A stretch of DNA of 64,000 bases, from the NCBI GenBank assembly GCA_964036045.1, contig OZ038378.1, positions 183,360,944 through 183,424,943 on the forward strand. The letters run 5' to 3'. The notes under the pieces are model-generated. The model was not told the origin of the DNA, did not search any database, and saw nothing but the letters and a program-made list of their open reading frames with translations. Source of the DNA: Eutreptiella sp. 'Long Island Sound 2002'. Lineage: Eukaryota; Euglenozoa; Euglenophyceae; Eutreptiales; Eutreptiaceae. The first letter of the stretch is position 1; each line of letters opens with the position of its first letter. Below, one piece after another: positions 1-11,500 of this stretch. A program made the position numbers and the translations under genes.

Positions 1-1
1 C

Positions 2-163
2 GGCGGGTCGCCAACAAGGACCGGCAAAGCCGCCCACCCCGCCCCCTACCCTGGGGCCATGTACTCGGAATGCCACATGGAAAATTGCATTGGAGATCCC
101 TCCGCCTACCCTTCCGTGTTGTTTAGAGCCATCGGTGTGCTAGCGGTCTATGTTTGGTTGTAG
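2..163 (+). CDS. Possible 3' end of an open frame entering the window
   Basis: From base 2 an open frame runs 53 codons to a TAG at 161-163. It reads as a Pro/Gly-rich stretch with two Cys (SECHMENC) and ends in a short hydrophobic tail (IGVLAVYVWL). The other two forward frames are also open over much of this GC-rich start, so openness alone proves little. I do not recognise it. It could be the last exon of an upstream gene or simply chance. Confidence 0.18.
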   Translation, partial: GGSPTRTGKAAHPAPYPGAMYSECHMENCIGDPSAYPSVLFRAIGVLAVYVWL

Positions 164-626
164 AACATGGTAAAAGCAGGGTTATGCATGGATCTTGGAT
201 TGATAGGATTCAAGAATGGCCCAGGATATCGAAATCTAGACAACCTTTATGGAATCTAGGAAACCCAAGAAATTTGGACTTAGCATCCGGTTAAGGACTC
301 CTTTTAGAGTGTAACACGCCTTGGTCACGTTTAAATATTGAGCCAAATGTGGACCGAGAGAGAAAATCAGGACAAAAAAATACTGAACAACAACCATACG
401 CTGAAAAATCTAGCCACGAACGAAAATCAGTGTGGGAAGCATTTGTTAAAGAAAAATCATGCACACAGGAGTGGGGGACCCCAGGCACAATGCGGCTGGC
501 AGATTGGCAGTGTAGGGCTATCAAAGCACATTGAGATCTGTAACAGCTAGACACCCAAATGCCGCTTGCAGTGCTATATATAACAGGAGAAAATTCCCCA
601 AGATTCTTCTCTCTATGCCCTACTAA

Positions 627-1135
627 CGCCCCCCCCCCCCCCCCACATTTAGCCCCACCCCCCAAATTTAGCCCCCCCCCCCTATTTAGTCCCCCTTGGC
701 CCTATTTAGCAATCTGCTGAAATCAGCCCCCTCTTGAGCCTCCCAAGCAAACAGGAATTGAAAAAATCGACGGTACACTTTTCAGAGCTGCAAGCGTCAC
801 TTGAAGAAAGGAGTCCATCTCAATTGCTTTTTTGTGTTGGAAACACTAGCAGAGGTATGGGCCACAGCTGCAGAACAGGCTGCATTAGCTCCATCACCCC
901 CTGTTACACAGACATCGTCAAAATGTTCCTCTGGATCAAACTTATAGTCAGGCAGAGAATCTGAATGTTCCATGCAGCCAACAGAATGGAAAACTGCACA
1001 AACGGGAAGATCACAGGTGACACGCACCCGCCTAAAATTAGTCCCCCCCCCAATTAGCCCCCCCCCCCCCCCCTCCCCAACCTCATTGAGCATTCTGCTG
1101 AAATTAGTCCCCTAGAGGACTAATTATGGGGGGGA
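627..1135. repeat. Two clusters of TTTAG(C/T)CCCCC motifs
   Basis: Two similar C-rich clusters lie at 627-730 and 1033-1135. In each, the phrase (A)ATTTAG or AATTAG is followed by C or T and then 5-16 C residues, repeated three or four times, and each ends with a shared TCTGCTGAAAT(C/T)AG phrase before another C run. A short inverted echo (GGACTAATTATGGGGG) closes the second cluster. The stretch between them and up to about 2180 shows no convincing gene. Confidence 0.5.
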
Positions 1136-1590
1136 GGGTATTGTGCCCAGGCAGCAGCAGCAACCTTGCTCCAAGACAAACTGCGCATAGTGCCATCCTA
1201 GAAGGCCCTCTACTTGTCCGGCAAATAGTTGTGCATAGCCTCCGAATGCAAAGGTTGAATGCTGCTGGCACAACCGCGTTCTACAATAGTAGCAACATCA
1301 GTGCTCTGCTTCATGCTGATGCTAGAGTACTGGTGTTCACAGCGTTGCACCCCCCCCCTTTCGGGTAAAAAAAATCCGCTGATTCGGGCTCAACGTTTCG
1401 GGCTGAAGTATGTTGGCATAAATCAGGGCAGGTGCTGCATTTCGGTTTCAAAAACTCGGTCCTAGGCCCCCAACACACGTTCCATTTGGTTGTGTTGTTA
1501 GAGTCATGTGGAATCACAATATTTCCGTCCATTTCTAAAAAAAAATTCTTCATCGGTCAGCTTGCATGCGGTCTTTGCACCATAAACAGC

Positions 1591-1667
1591 GGGGAAAGCA
1601 ATTGCTCCAGTGGTATATGCACTAGACTTCTGTTTAGAAAGTCCCGGATTCAAGCCTTGCTTCCCAC
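1591..1667 (+). other. tRNA-like sequence (tRNA relic or SINE head)
   Basis: A 77-base stretch has the order of a tRNA: a 5' GGGGAAA that pairs partly with TTCCC at the 3' end, an A-box-like TTGCTCCAGTGGTATATGC, a GACTT/AAGTC anticodon-type stem, and a B-box-like GGATTCAAGCC. The anticodon loop would be 9 rather than 7 bases and the T stem is only partly paired, so this is not a functional tRNA. A tRNA pseudogene or the head of a tRNA-derived SINE fits best. Confidence 0.3.
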
Positions 1668-2185
1668 ACACCGGAAATTTTTTCATTTTTGCTACAGATT
1701 TCAACCTGCCGGGACAAACGCACACACAAAATGCAAGGAAACATTGCTAGTCTTCCAACTTGTGATCTCCACGCTCTTCACACCACGTGTCATGAGGGCA
1801 AAGGCATGCAAATGCACACACAAATTCCACACAAACATGGGAACATGGGTGATGATTGTAACTACAGTGCCCAACTTGGAATGCGCATGTTGACATCACC
1901 GTTGACCATAGCAAGGTACCGCACACACAATGTACACAACAGAGACCCTGTTGGCTTTTCCGCATGTTGTTCCTGAAACCGGACCTGTTGAGTTGCGTCA
2001 AGGTCATCGGTTGAAGTCAATGTTGACCCCTTGCTGCCACAAACTGAGCACTGTGTCATGAGACTTGTCTGTTAACGGAAATGGAACACCTTCAGCAAAT
2101 GGTGTTTTTTATCACCACTATCAGGAATCCACTGATTCAGGCTAATGTTTCGGGCTGATTCGGGGAAAGCGGGTCCCCGAAACGG

Positions 2186-2330
2186 GGGGATCAATGGTCG
2201 GTTCCGATAGACTGAATGTCCCCGCCATAGACAATTCCAGCCATTAGTCCAGCAGTACTGCGAAGTCCAATCAATGCACGTGTCCCCTTCTTGGTTGGGG
2301 TGCTCCACTATGTAAAGTACAGTGAGGCGT
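2186..2330 (-). repeat. Dispersed ~130 bp repeat, copy 1
   Basis: On the minus strand this reads ATAGTGGAGCACCCCAA, AGAAGGGGACA, CTGGACTAATGGCTGGAA, GGCGGGGACATTCAGT and ATTGATCCCCC in that order. The same ordered blocks recur on the plus strand at 5463-5585 and 19118-19240. It is a transposon-derived dispersed repeat of unknown family. The minus-strand translation (WTNGWNCLWRGHSVY) is shared with the 19.1 kb copy, so it may once have been coding. Confidence 0.6.
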
Positions 2331-2613
2331 TTTTTGCGGTTAGCTCTGTGGGTCACTTGAGTGCTTGTCCTTTCTGCCGACTCTAAAGAACAACCAGGAT
2401 CAATAAAATAGCAGTCGTCCATAAGGTGTGGACTGCATTCATTGTACTACTTGCAAACTGACTGGGCTGCATAGCATGGCACTCATTCGGCCTGTCCCCT
2501 TCAGTTGCTGTTTAGTTTCAAACAGAGCAGGGAGAAACATACAATAGGAGGAGAGGAGGGTGTGAGGGTGGTAAACTGGCGTGGAAACCACAGCGCCAGC
2601 GGATACAAAGCAG

Positions 2614-3160
2614 TTAGTCACGACTGCCTTCTGTGGAGCACGTGCGAGAGCTGAGCTGGCTTGCACTGTCAGTGTTTTCTGCACTCCATGAATCAGTGTC
2701 ACAGTGACTGATGTCAGATGTTGTCGAGAGAGCGTCAGCCATGAGCGTAAGGTTGAGTGTAGTGAGGACCGCCTGTCCTTCAATGGAGTGAATGAGCGGA
2801 GGTGATGCCTGTGCGCCAAAATTAAGACGTTTCACTGGAAGTGGAGAGCTGTCTAGTGTAAGTAGCTTAGGCTTTTTTGGGGCACGCGGTGTGCCAGCCA
2901 CAGAGAGCAGCAGGGATGGGGTGCGTGGGTGAGGGAACCGCGGGTGCAGTTGCCTGCCCTGGTCAGCCAGACGGTCCGCCTCGTTGTTACCTTCGATGGT
3001 CACGTGTGAAGGTATTTTGACCCAATGAACAGTGCGTGGATTCTCATCTAGTGCAGCCAGGAGCTGTTCCCACAGGGGGACGTGCCAGGTTTAAAGCATT
3101 GGCGTCCATGACATAGCGTGAGCACTTGTGCAACCGCGTCTGTACCATCTCATCTACGCA
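2614..3160 (-). pseudogene. RNase H domain remnant of a retroelement (copy 1)
   Basis: Minus-strand translation from about 3160 gives the end of an RNase HI fold: RYVMDAN (the D-S/Y block), then after a frameshift WEQLLAALDENPRTVHWVKI and NNEADRLADQG, which is the usual last-Asp block (GNExAD.LA) of the domain. About 90 residues of low-complexity tail follow to a stop at 2614. RNase H cleaves RNA in RNA/DNA hybrids and ends the pol protein of many non-LTR elements. The frameshift near 3085 and missing N-terminal half make this a remnant. Two other RNase H pieces lie at 19498-19940 and 28669-28860. Confidence 0.6.
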
Positions 3161-3196
3161 TCGCCCTGCATCACATGCTTGACAGCACATTGACTC

Positions 3197-4345
3197 ATGC
3201 ACGCGGTGTTAAGCCATGTGTTTGGCGAACCCCGGGTTCCTGCGATTGATCCCGTCGATGGGCAAGCGGGATCCAGACCAAGAGGCGCCTCCATGTTACA
3301 ACGCGGGACCATTGCAGATCTGGCCTCTGTTCTAACCTCCGCACCATCACCGAAAGTGCAGCTCGCTCTCACAGTGATCAAGTGCTTTGAAGAGCAGGTC
3401 ATCCTGATAACGGAGGACGAGTCGCGCAAGAACTCGACGCGGAAGCACTACGATAAGGCAGAGTTAGAGGCGCTGGGCTATGCATTTCGCTTCCTGTCGC
3501 AACTGCACAGCGACTTGGGGCACGAAGAGGAGGCGAACTTGTATGTGCAGAGATGCCGGGAGGTCCAGATCGCCTCCACTTTGCAAGGCCTTGCTGCAGC
3601 CCTTGGCCAGGGCCACGACAGTAGCCCGCACACCGCTGCACTGCGGGATCAGCTGCTCGCAGACCCGGAGGCGATGGCCCCGGTGCTGCTCCAGGCCTCC
3701 CAATTCCCGGTGCTGCTGCACGCGCTGGGCAGTGGGGGCCACAAGGTCGCCCACCACGCGCTGCACGTGTTGTTGGTGGTCCTCGCACAGCCCCTGTGCC
3801 GGCCCCCGTACAAGCGGATGAGGGGCGTCCTGGCGGCGGTGAGTGCGCTGGTCACCGCCATCATCAAGGCCGACGTCTACGGGAACCCCGAGGCGAAGGT
3901 CCTCCGGGTGTCGGTGCTTGTGCTGCGCTACCTCGCGCATTGGGTTCCTTCCGCGTTCGATGAGCACGTGCCTCTGCTGCAGTTGGACCACTTCCTGAAG
4001 GCGCGCGCGGCCCCCACCTCCAGCCTGCTGGCGGTCTGGGCCCAGGTGTGGGCGGACATCCGGGCGAGTCTCGACCGGGACGCTGGAGCTGCCGCCGTGG
4101 AATCGCATTGCGCGACGCGCTCCCGGAGCAACACCCCTCCACCCGCTGCCGGTTCAGCACCCGCCACGCCCTCGGCCCTGCGGGTCCGAATGTTGCTCGC
4201 GGGCCTGGGGCGCACGCGGTCGGCGTCCCTGTTAACGGACACCTCCACGCTCGACTCGTCGGAGACGGACACTACGCTCACGTTTGCCTCCATCCCATCA
4301 GACGAGGAAGATGGGCCTGACGCCATGCTTTCCTGTGTGCCTTGA
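3197..4345 (+). CDS. Unrecognised helical-repeat-like protein, best host-gene candidate
   Basis: A 382-codon ORF, the longest here that is not transposon-related, with strongly GC-rich third positions from about 3440. The first ATG is at 3197; the ATG at 3293 (MLQRGTIADLASVL) is an equally good start and lies where coding character begins. Residues 30-300 are alternating amphipathic and hydrophobic helices (for example VLLHALGSGG, HHALHVLLVVLAQPL, LRVSVLVLRYLAHW), reminiscent of ARM/HEAT-type solenoids, but no family-specific motif is visible. Residues 305-382 are Ser/Thr/Pro-rich and then acidic (TDTSTLDSSETDTT), likely disordered and phosphorylatable. Upstream or downstream exons may exist. 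Antisense ORFs over the same stretch are shorter and look like shadows. I cannot name a function. Confidence 0.6.
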   Translation: MHAVLSHVFGEPRVPAIDPVDGQAGSRPRGASMLQRGTIADLASVLTSAPSPKVQLALTVIKCFEEQVILITEDESRKNSTRKHYDKAELEALGYAFRFLSQLHSDLGHEEEANLYVQRCREVQIASTLQGLAAALGQGHDSSPHTAALRDQLLADPEAMAPVLLQASQFPVLLHALGSGGHKVAHHALHVLLVVLAQPLCRPPYKRMRGVLAAVSALVTAIIKADVYGNPEAKVLRVSVLVLRYLAHWVPSAFDEHVPLLQLDHFLKARAAPTSSLLAVWAQVWADIRASLDRDAGAAAVESHCATRSRSNTPPPAAGSAPATPSALRVRMLLAGLGRTRSASLLTDTSTLDSSETDTTLTFASIPSDEEDGPDAMLSCVP

Positions 4346-5462
4346 TGCGATTCACAGCACGCCATTGCTGAGTGGCGATGGAGTGCGGGTCAAAACAAGT
4401 TTGTGTACCTCAACACCGGCCTTCACTTTCGGGCTCTTTTTTAATAATTTCTTTTTTTTTTTGGTCTTGAGGAACACTTTTCTGATGTGGGTCGGTGGGT
4501 CGGCTGGGGTTTGCCAAGGCTCTACATGAGCCCCCTCCCCCAGGGGCCTTAAGCAACGGCCTGACGACCAGTCCCGGCCTCAAGTCAGTGGTGTGACCCC
4601 GTCGCGATGGTTGTGCTCTGTTCGGTCCCTCGCCCGGTAAGAGTCCGCGTCTCCCCCTTTTCCCTTGGCCATGTTGCAGGCCCACTGCCGAGTGACAGAC
4701 TCCCACGTGACCCCCCGGGGGGCGGGGCGGGGGGGTCAAGCCGCCCCTGCAGAGTGGGTTCGCCCAGAAACTCGGCCTCAGATCTTCGGGCTCCTTCATG
4801 CGTTTCGGTGTCTCCCTCCGGAAAGTGATGTCGATGTGCCGATGTGCCGATGATTGGCCCCCGAAGGGACCCCGCTGACCTGCAACATGACCCGTGAGGC
4901 CCCCCGCCCCCGGGGGAACGCGGGCGGCTGCCAGCGCCCCACAGCCCCGACAGGGGACGGTGCACGAGGGACGGGTGAGGGCTGCGAAAGGGACGTTGCC
5001 TCAAGCCACAGCCTGAACACTGGGCCGAGCAGAGGGGGAGCTCGCGGAGCCATGAGGACTGGCACGTGGGGCAGTGAAGACCGCGGTGCTGCAGGCGGGA
5101 CCACTGACCAACCCCCCCCCCCCTCCCAGTTTTACTCCCCCCCTTCAGGGGTGTGTTGGAACGGCTGACAACGAGAGGAGGAGGGGTGTACCCCCCCCTG
5201 GACCCAGATTTCACCGTGGGAAACAACGAAGCCAACAAAAGGAAATATTGGTTTGGGCTATTTTTGGTACACAAGCTCTTCGGTTCCAGACCCCCTCCTC
5301 TATTCTAATACATCCCTGCCCCCCCCCCCCCCCCCACCCACCCCCTCAACCCGGGAGGGCCTGGGTCACCGATTTCTTGGATCCTGAGAGGTACGATCTA
5401 CAGCAGGTTCTCAGGCACACACATTAATTTCGCCGCTGTGCTTATCTGCCAGCAACTTGATG

Positions 5463-5585
5463 TACATACGATAGTGGAGCACCCCAAGCGAGAAGGGGAC
5501 ACATAAATGATGTGCAAGAACCACTGGACTAGTGTCTAAGGCGGGGACATTCAGTCGATCGATACCGACCATTGATCCCCCGGGA
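5463..5585 (+). repeat. Dispersed ~130 bp repeat, copy 2
   Basis: Plus-strand copy of the 2186-2330 repeat: ATAGTGGAGCACCCCAAGC, AGAAGGGGACAC, ACTGGACTAGTGTCT, GGCGGGGACATTCAGTCG and CCATTGATCCCCC in the same order, with a short deletion in the middle. Confidence 0.6.
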
Positions 5586-6120
5586 GGGCCTGCAGGACCC
5601 TATACCCCAATCCCTACCGTATGTAGACTGCCTGGATGGCCGAGTCCCTGTACACGTCAGGCCCGGCGGCTGTCTCGGAGGCTGCGGCACGCCCCGATGC
5701 TGCATACCACACAGCAGTGCAGCACCGGCCAGGCCGCACCGGCACAGCCCCATGCAGACTGGGGCGTGCCGTGACCTGTTCCTCCGGGGCCCCCTCAGCG
5801 CGCATCACCAAACGTGCCTGTGCTCTCCACGCCCTCTTCCCCCACCGCCCACCCTCCGCCGCCATCCCAATGGGATGTCGGTACTGCTGAGGCGTCCTGT
5901 ACTCGCGTCCCGGACCGATCCGGAGAACTGACACGCTGGCCCTCGCAGACACACGCTGCACGCTCCTGTACACGACACAGACAGCCACAGACCATGCGGC
6001 ACCGCCACGTCCTCACCGCCAGCGGGATCTGGTCCGATGAAGGTCCACAGCAGCCGCGCCACAGCCCCTGTCTGGCCACCCGTCCAGCCGGGGAGCTCGT
6101 GGTCCAGGAGTTCGTGACGG

Positions 6121-6372
6121 TTGCCCCCCCCAAAACGGGCGGGGGGGGGGGGCGGTCATGAAGTGACGGTCCCCTCCCCCCCCCGGGGGGGGGGCGGCAG
6201 ATTGCACCACACGATGGTAGCACTAAAACTGCAGCTGTTCCAGTATAACCTCAAGAAGCATTTGCTTCGGCGCCTTTGGAGCCTAGTATTTCCTCTGCTT
6301 TTTGGGCCAAGCGACGGTCTCCCCCCCCCCCCCGGGGGGGGGCGAGATTTCAAAGGGGGGGGGGGGTACAAC
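6121..6372. repeat. Cluster of C-run/G-run palindromes
   Basis: Within about 250 bp there are three long G or C blocks, two of them direct C(n)G(n) junctions (around 6172-6195 and 6321-6350) that are perfect palindromes and would form G/C hairpins. A further G12 run lies at about 6355-6366. Such tracts are prone to slippage and assembly error. Confidence 0.7.
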
Positions 6373-8462
6373 AGAACAGCGTTTGGGTTTATCCAGACGC
6401 GAGGGTCCCCACCCCCGGCCCGCCCCATGACGCTGAGGCACACAGTCATCCTGCTGGCGCTCCTCCGGGGCCTAACCAAGTTCGCTTCGTGCCTGTATGT
6501 GCAGCCTGCCACCCCCCTCCCCTGTGCCAGCGCCCCCCTCCCTGTAACCCGCGGTCCCTCTCCCAGGGGCGCATGATGAGGTTCTACCGTATTGCCGGAG
6601 GTGCCCCCGGCGGGCTTCGCAGCGTCAGCCGGCGGTGTCAGCGTGCACTGCCCTTGCGGAGAGTGCCCCTCTCGTTCCCCTTCCTCCTGTACAGATCTTC
6701 AGCAGTCGGGGGACACACATTCTGACCACACCCTCCACACCCCTGAGTCCGCACTTGATGCGGCTTCTCCCAAACCGTGCCACGGCGTGATACCCGACGG
6801 CGTTGTAGCGCCACGGGCTGTTTGTGCTGCCCCGGCCGCGTGCCGTTGCGCCCAGACAATGCGGCCGCAGACCAGCGTCGCGCGCGCCACGGGGCGGGCT
6901 ACAGCAGGCCGCCGGGCACTCCTGGCACCCTGCGCGCCGGGCCGCGCGACGGCACCGGCGGAGCGGGGGCACGGGGCAGTCCGTCTGCGGGAGAGCAAAC
7001 TCGCTGGCCTCGTGGCTGTGGCCCCCACGGCAGGACAGGGTACCGGACGCTTCAGTGGCCTGGCGCCCATGGCCTGCGGCTGTTCATATTTCCCCGAAAG
7101 CCCAAGCGAGGGCGCAGAGGGACCGCTCGTCGACACCACACAAAAGGGCATCACGGCCCAGCACACGCGGCGGCACCGGGCGGGGGGGGGCGGGCGCGGG
7201 CGACCCCTAATAAGTCAGTGTCATCCGTCCATCGTCCATCGCGAAGGCAGTGGCTCCAGCCCTCAGGCCCTGCGCGCCTGAAGAGGCCACCGAGCGCGTG
7301 GACGGGTATCTGGCCGCAAGGGCCCCAACCCGTGCCCCCACCCTGGGACACAGTCTGGCTGAACGAGTGCCAGCGCAGGCGAGGGGGCCGTAGGGCCCAT
7401 CGGGAAGGCGGTGTGTGTTTCTTGCGGCGCTGCACTGTACACCGGTACGCGCTGCACAGCGCCCGACCAGCCTTCATGGCATGCCTCCCCCGCCCGCCCG
7501 GCCGTCCCTCAGCAACGCCAACAACGCACAGGGGTACGGTCACCGAACTGGGGATCCCAGACTTGACATGCGACCCGTTTGCACTGAGCCCCCGTCCCCC
7601 TTCGGTGCCCTTGCCCTTCCACTTCCTCCTCATGCCCGTTGCCCGTTTTGCGAGGTCGCACTGTACTGCCCCCTGCATCCCTTTCCTCGCTGGCTCGTTG
7701 GCCTCCAATTCCGCCACTTCTGCCGCCCCGCAAAAGAGGGGCCTGACCTTGTACTTTGCACTCCTTCGGTGCCACGCGAGTCGTTGCCATTCCGCCTCAA
7801 GTGCGATGCCTGTGACCCCCATTCCTCTCTGTACGAGAGGCCCCCGGAGGGCCCTTGGCAGCCGCGTGGATCCTGCGCCGTGCAGAGTCGCGCCTGGCGC
7901 GGCCCTGCACACGCCCACGCGCGGGGCGGTGTGCAATGCCCCGCGCGCCACGCAGTCCTGTGGCCCGCCAGCACCCGGTGTGGCCGTCGACAGGGACGAC
8001 CGGCGGGGCACGGCAATGATGTGTGTCGAAGGAACGGGGGAATTGTTGCTGCCATCCCTCCCCCCCTCCCTCCCTTTGACACTCCCGCGATGCGTCGACA
8101 AGGCGGTCGCGTGCACACAGACCTCTACATCAACACCTGGTAAAGCCCTGCCTCTTGTGTGATTTTGGATCCCACGCCATCTGAGGAGCAGTCCCATCGG
8201 CACAGATGCCCTCTCCCCAGAAGCAGCGGAGTGAGGGACCGCCACAAGGTCGATGGCCGAGACAAGGGATTGGGCCAGAGGGGGAGGCGTGTGGATCGAC
8301 TTTGTCGCCCAAAAGTTGCTGGTGTATGGGCAGACTCTTCCCTATGGGTCAGCACTGGCTCGGCCACGTCCTGGCCTTCCCCGTGCCCTTCCCCGTCTTC
8401 TTCGGGTGTCACTTCCATTGAAAAGATGCCACAGAGTTTCATCGCCCGAAAGCGGGTTGTTG

Positions 8463-8520
8463 CGCGCTGACAGTGTAATGAAATAGCGCTGACAGTGTAA
8501 TGAAGTAGCGCTGACAGTGC
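8463..8520 (+). repeat. 22 bp tandem repeat, 2.6 copies
   Basis: Units AGCGCTGACAGTGTAATGAA plus two bases at 8463-8484 and 8485-8506, followed by a partial unit to 8520. Each unit contains the palindrome AGCGCT. No gene is associated. Confidence 0.8.
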
Positions 8521-11500
8521 GCAAAGTGTGCCGCTGAGTATTTTGTGTTTTGTGCTAGTCTTGCCACCCCTCATGTACCCCCGCCCTCGGGGGTGGGGGG
8601 GTTAGTGCTTCCAGCGCTCGTTCTCTGTATATAGCCACGTATGTTATGCGCCGTGATACGCGTTGGGATGTAATATGGCAGCCCTCCACTGCTGTCCTGG
8701 CAGCAGGCTGGGTCTGAGCGTTGCTGAAAGTCTTGACCCCACGTGGAGCAGCACACCTTTACTTTTTCCGCTTTATTACCTGAGGACAGCTGCGCCCCAC
8801 TCCCCCCAAAAATTGCCACACACCAGCCAGCCTTTATCCCCCCCCCCCCTGCCCCACCCTCTGTCCAAAACCAGGTAGGGTAGTAGACCAGTTGTGACCA
8901 GTGAGACAGAGGGGGAGTCGCCAATGCGGTGTGCGTGCGGTGCATACATTGGGGTTGTGCCAAGACAAGAACACAACCAGTTGAGAGTTTCCATGCACGT
9001 GCAGAATATGTGCATTGGATCCGTGATCATTAGGGTGCATGTTCTGAGTGAACCATGTCTGCAACTCCACAATAGGCACCCCCAAATATGGTATTTGAAG
9101 CTTTGAGGTTCCTAATTGGCCTATTGTGCCTATTGCCCGTAACCCCAGCAGTCCACATGATCCACCTTTGATTGCTGTTTTCCCTACATGCCTATTGCAT
9201 TTCATACAGTCACACCATTTTTCACCGTTTTTAGCAATCTCAATGCCATGGATGCCCAAGGGCTTGAGTCTCACATACAGTCGGCCACAGCCAAAGTCAT
9301 TGCCCCTTCTCTTCCCTTGTGTGGGAAGCTTGCAGCAATCGGGTACTCCGTTGAAGGCCACCTGGCGCGGCATCAAAATGTGCCATTGGTCTTTGTTGAT
9401 GACAATTGTTGAGGAATTACCATAAGCCAGGAGGAATTAGCAGCAAGCCTCTCGGAATGAACAACAACCCTTGGGACCCCCTACTCACTCAAAATTGCCC
9501 AGGATAATGTCAGCATACTTTAGAGACCTCCAAGGGACACCATTTTGAGGGCTTCTAAGGGGAGACCATTGGCCCTGGTATTAGTCCAAGAGCGGACGCA
9601 GTGCGCGCGCGGTGCCTGCACGGTGAGGATACTCTCCCAAACATTCGACTCTCACCCACAACCCCCGCCCCCCAAACGCAATGCACATGCAACAAATTGT
9701 GTGAACACCGGGTGCGTGCCAGCTCTGGGCACACCGTGAAATCACCTCCGAGTGGATTCATCCCAATCATCCTGGTCAAGCTCATTGAAATGAGGTTAGT
9801 CTGCCTGCACCTGATTTTCCTCTCTGCTTGGAGAGCACCTCGTCCACTTCCGCTGTGGCGTTTAGGGGAGAGTTGAGGGCTGGTGGCCATCGCGTGCTGT
9901 TTGGACGCGGTAATGTTTGCCCAGGGGCAGGAGCGGAGGGGGGGGGGTGCAGCGACCTGTGAATTGTGTTATTGACAAACTAGTGAAGAAGGTCAAGTCC
10001 GAGAGCTTGCCTCTGCCACTGGTCGTCCTGCCTCCTCCGAGAAGTGCGCCTTGTAGAATCTGTGCTGCAGGCAGGACTGTGACACCAGAGAGTAGCACGA
10101 TCAGAGACCAAGTGCAGTTTTACGAATCGATTTGGAGTACGTCAACCACCGGCCCCAAGTACAAAAGCCGAGGCTACAGGCCCTCTTTGCTTTTCAACCA
10201 AGTGCTGCCTCCGTCGCCGTTTAGGGGGAGCACCTGACGCTGCGCGCGTGCACCACGGCGATTTAGCCACCTGGCCAGACCAAGCACCAGTGGTCTAGCC
10301 GTTACCCAAGCCGGACAAGCTGCAGTTCGCTCCACTAGCAGGGCAAGGTGAACACAAGAAGGAGGACTTGCGGGATCCCTCGCCAACCGTGCAGTTCGGA
10401 GATGTTGAAAGTCCTCTTGTCCACCAAACCAGATCTTGATTAAATTGCCCTCCTGGGGTGGGAAGGAGGGGTGTCCACACAAGTGTTGTGGCCAATGGAT
10501 TTGCTCTCCTCTCGGGCCATTTTGGGTGGGGTCAAAAATCGGGGCATCCCAGGTGTGTTTACCGCAGAAGTAGTTCACGGCGCGCGCGCGGCGCAAGTAC
10601 TCCCCCTTGGCGCACAGCATTGGCGGTCCTCTTTTTGATGTTTTGGCTGTGCAAGATTTTTGGATGGGGCCACAGTTTGCATGTGCTACACCCGCAGGAG
10701 TTGAATTGTTGAAAGGTTGGATCCCAGACTGACGTTATGCCTCTGTGCTGTTTTCTGTGCTCCAGGGATGTGTGTAGACAGCAGCCTGTCCAGACAGCAC
10801 AGGGTTGCACAAGGGGAACAGCCCCCCTATTGTTTCACAACCAGCGGCTCAAGAGCTCGCACCTCCATCGACTGCTGCTTTTCTGAGTGTTTTCTTTCTT
10901 TTTGGGGTCCAGAATCTAAGATGACATGGATGTGAGCGAGGGTATGGGTCCTGTGCTCAAGAGCTGTTGCTGCTCTAACCATGTTCCGCCTCCAAGTGTA
11001 CCCCGTTTCTACGCAAGTTGTGGCGGACTAGGAATGGCGAAAAGTCCATTCTGCTTGGAAGAATTGGCAGATGACCTGCTTGTTGTGTGTAAGCCCCGCC
11101 CTGTCCAACCACGGGCTCACCATCTTGGTGTTGTTTCCCTGACTTGCACAAGGTGGTGGCTGTCAGTTGGCTGCACTTGGTGCGCCATTTTTCGGTGAGG
11201 TGTAACAGACTGGTGTGTTTCTGCTCCAACACTGTGCCTTGACAACAATCTTTTGATCAGGGACAGGACTGTTCTAATACACGGATTGGTCTGAAGATGC
11301 ATAGTCATTATCATAGTCTAATACACATAATACGCAACACGTGCATGACGCCAATACCCCATATTACCTCGTGCGTGTAGCATTTCTAATGTGCATATGA
11401 CCTAATACACGTATTGCATCGTGATGCATTAGATTGTTACACGTGTTGCCCAATACACGTATTCCTTCGCATGGTTGAAGGCGGCATCAATGCAATATAA

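Larger units (their letters stand above)
4346..8160. other. GC-rich stretch without a convincing gene
   Basis: Long overlapping ORFs exist on both strands (for example 6777-8162 forward and 7151-8245 reverse), but all are rich in Arg/Pro/Gly/Ala/Cys, lack recognisable motifs and compete with each other over the same bases, as expected where GC is high and stops are rare. The 3' flank of the upstream ORF contains a T10 run near 4452. I see nothing else certain apart from the repeats listed separately. Confidence 0.5.

Noticed and set aside
4585-8245. Long ORFs on both strands in the GC-rich region, including 461- and 364-codon ones
   Set aside because: Competing frames, no motifs, and a composition expected from GC-rich noncoding DNA.
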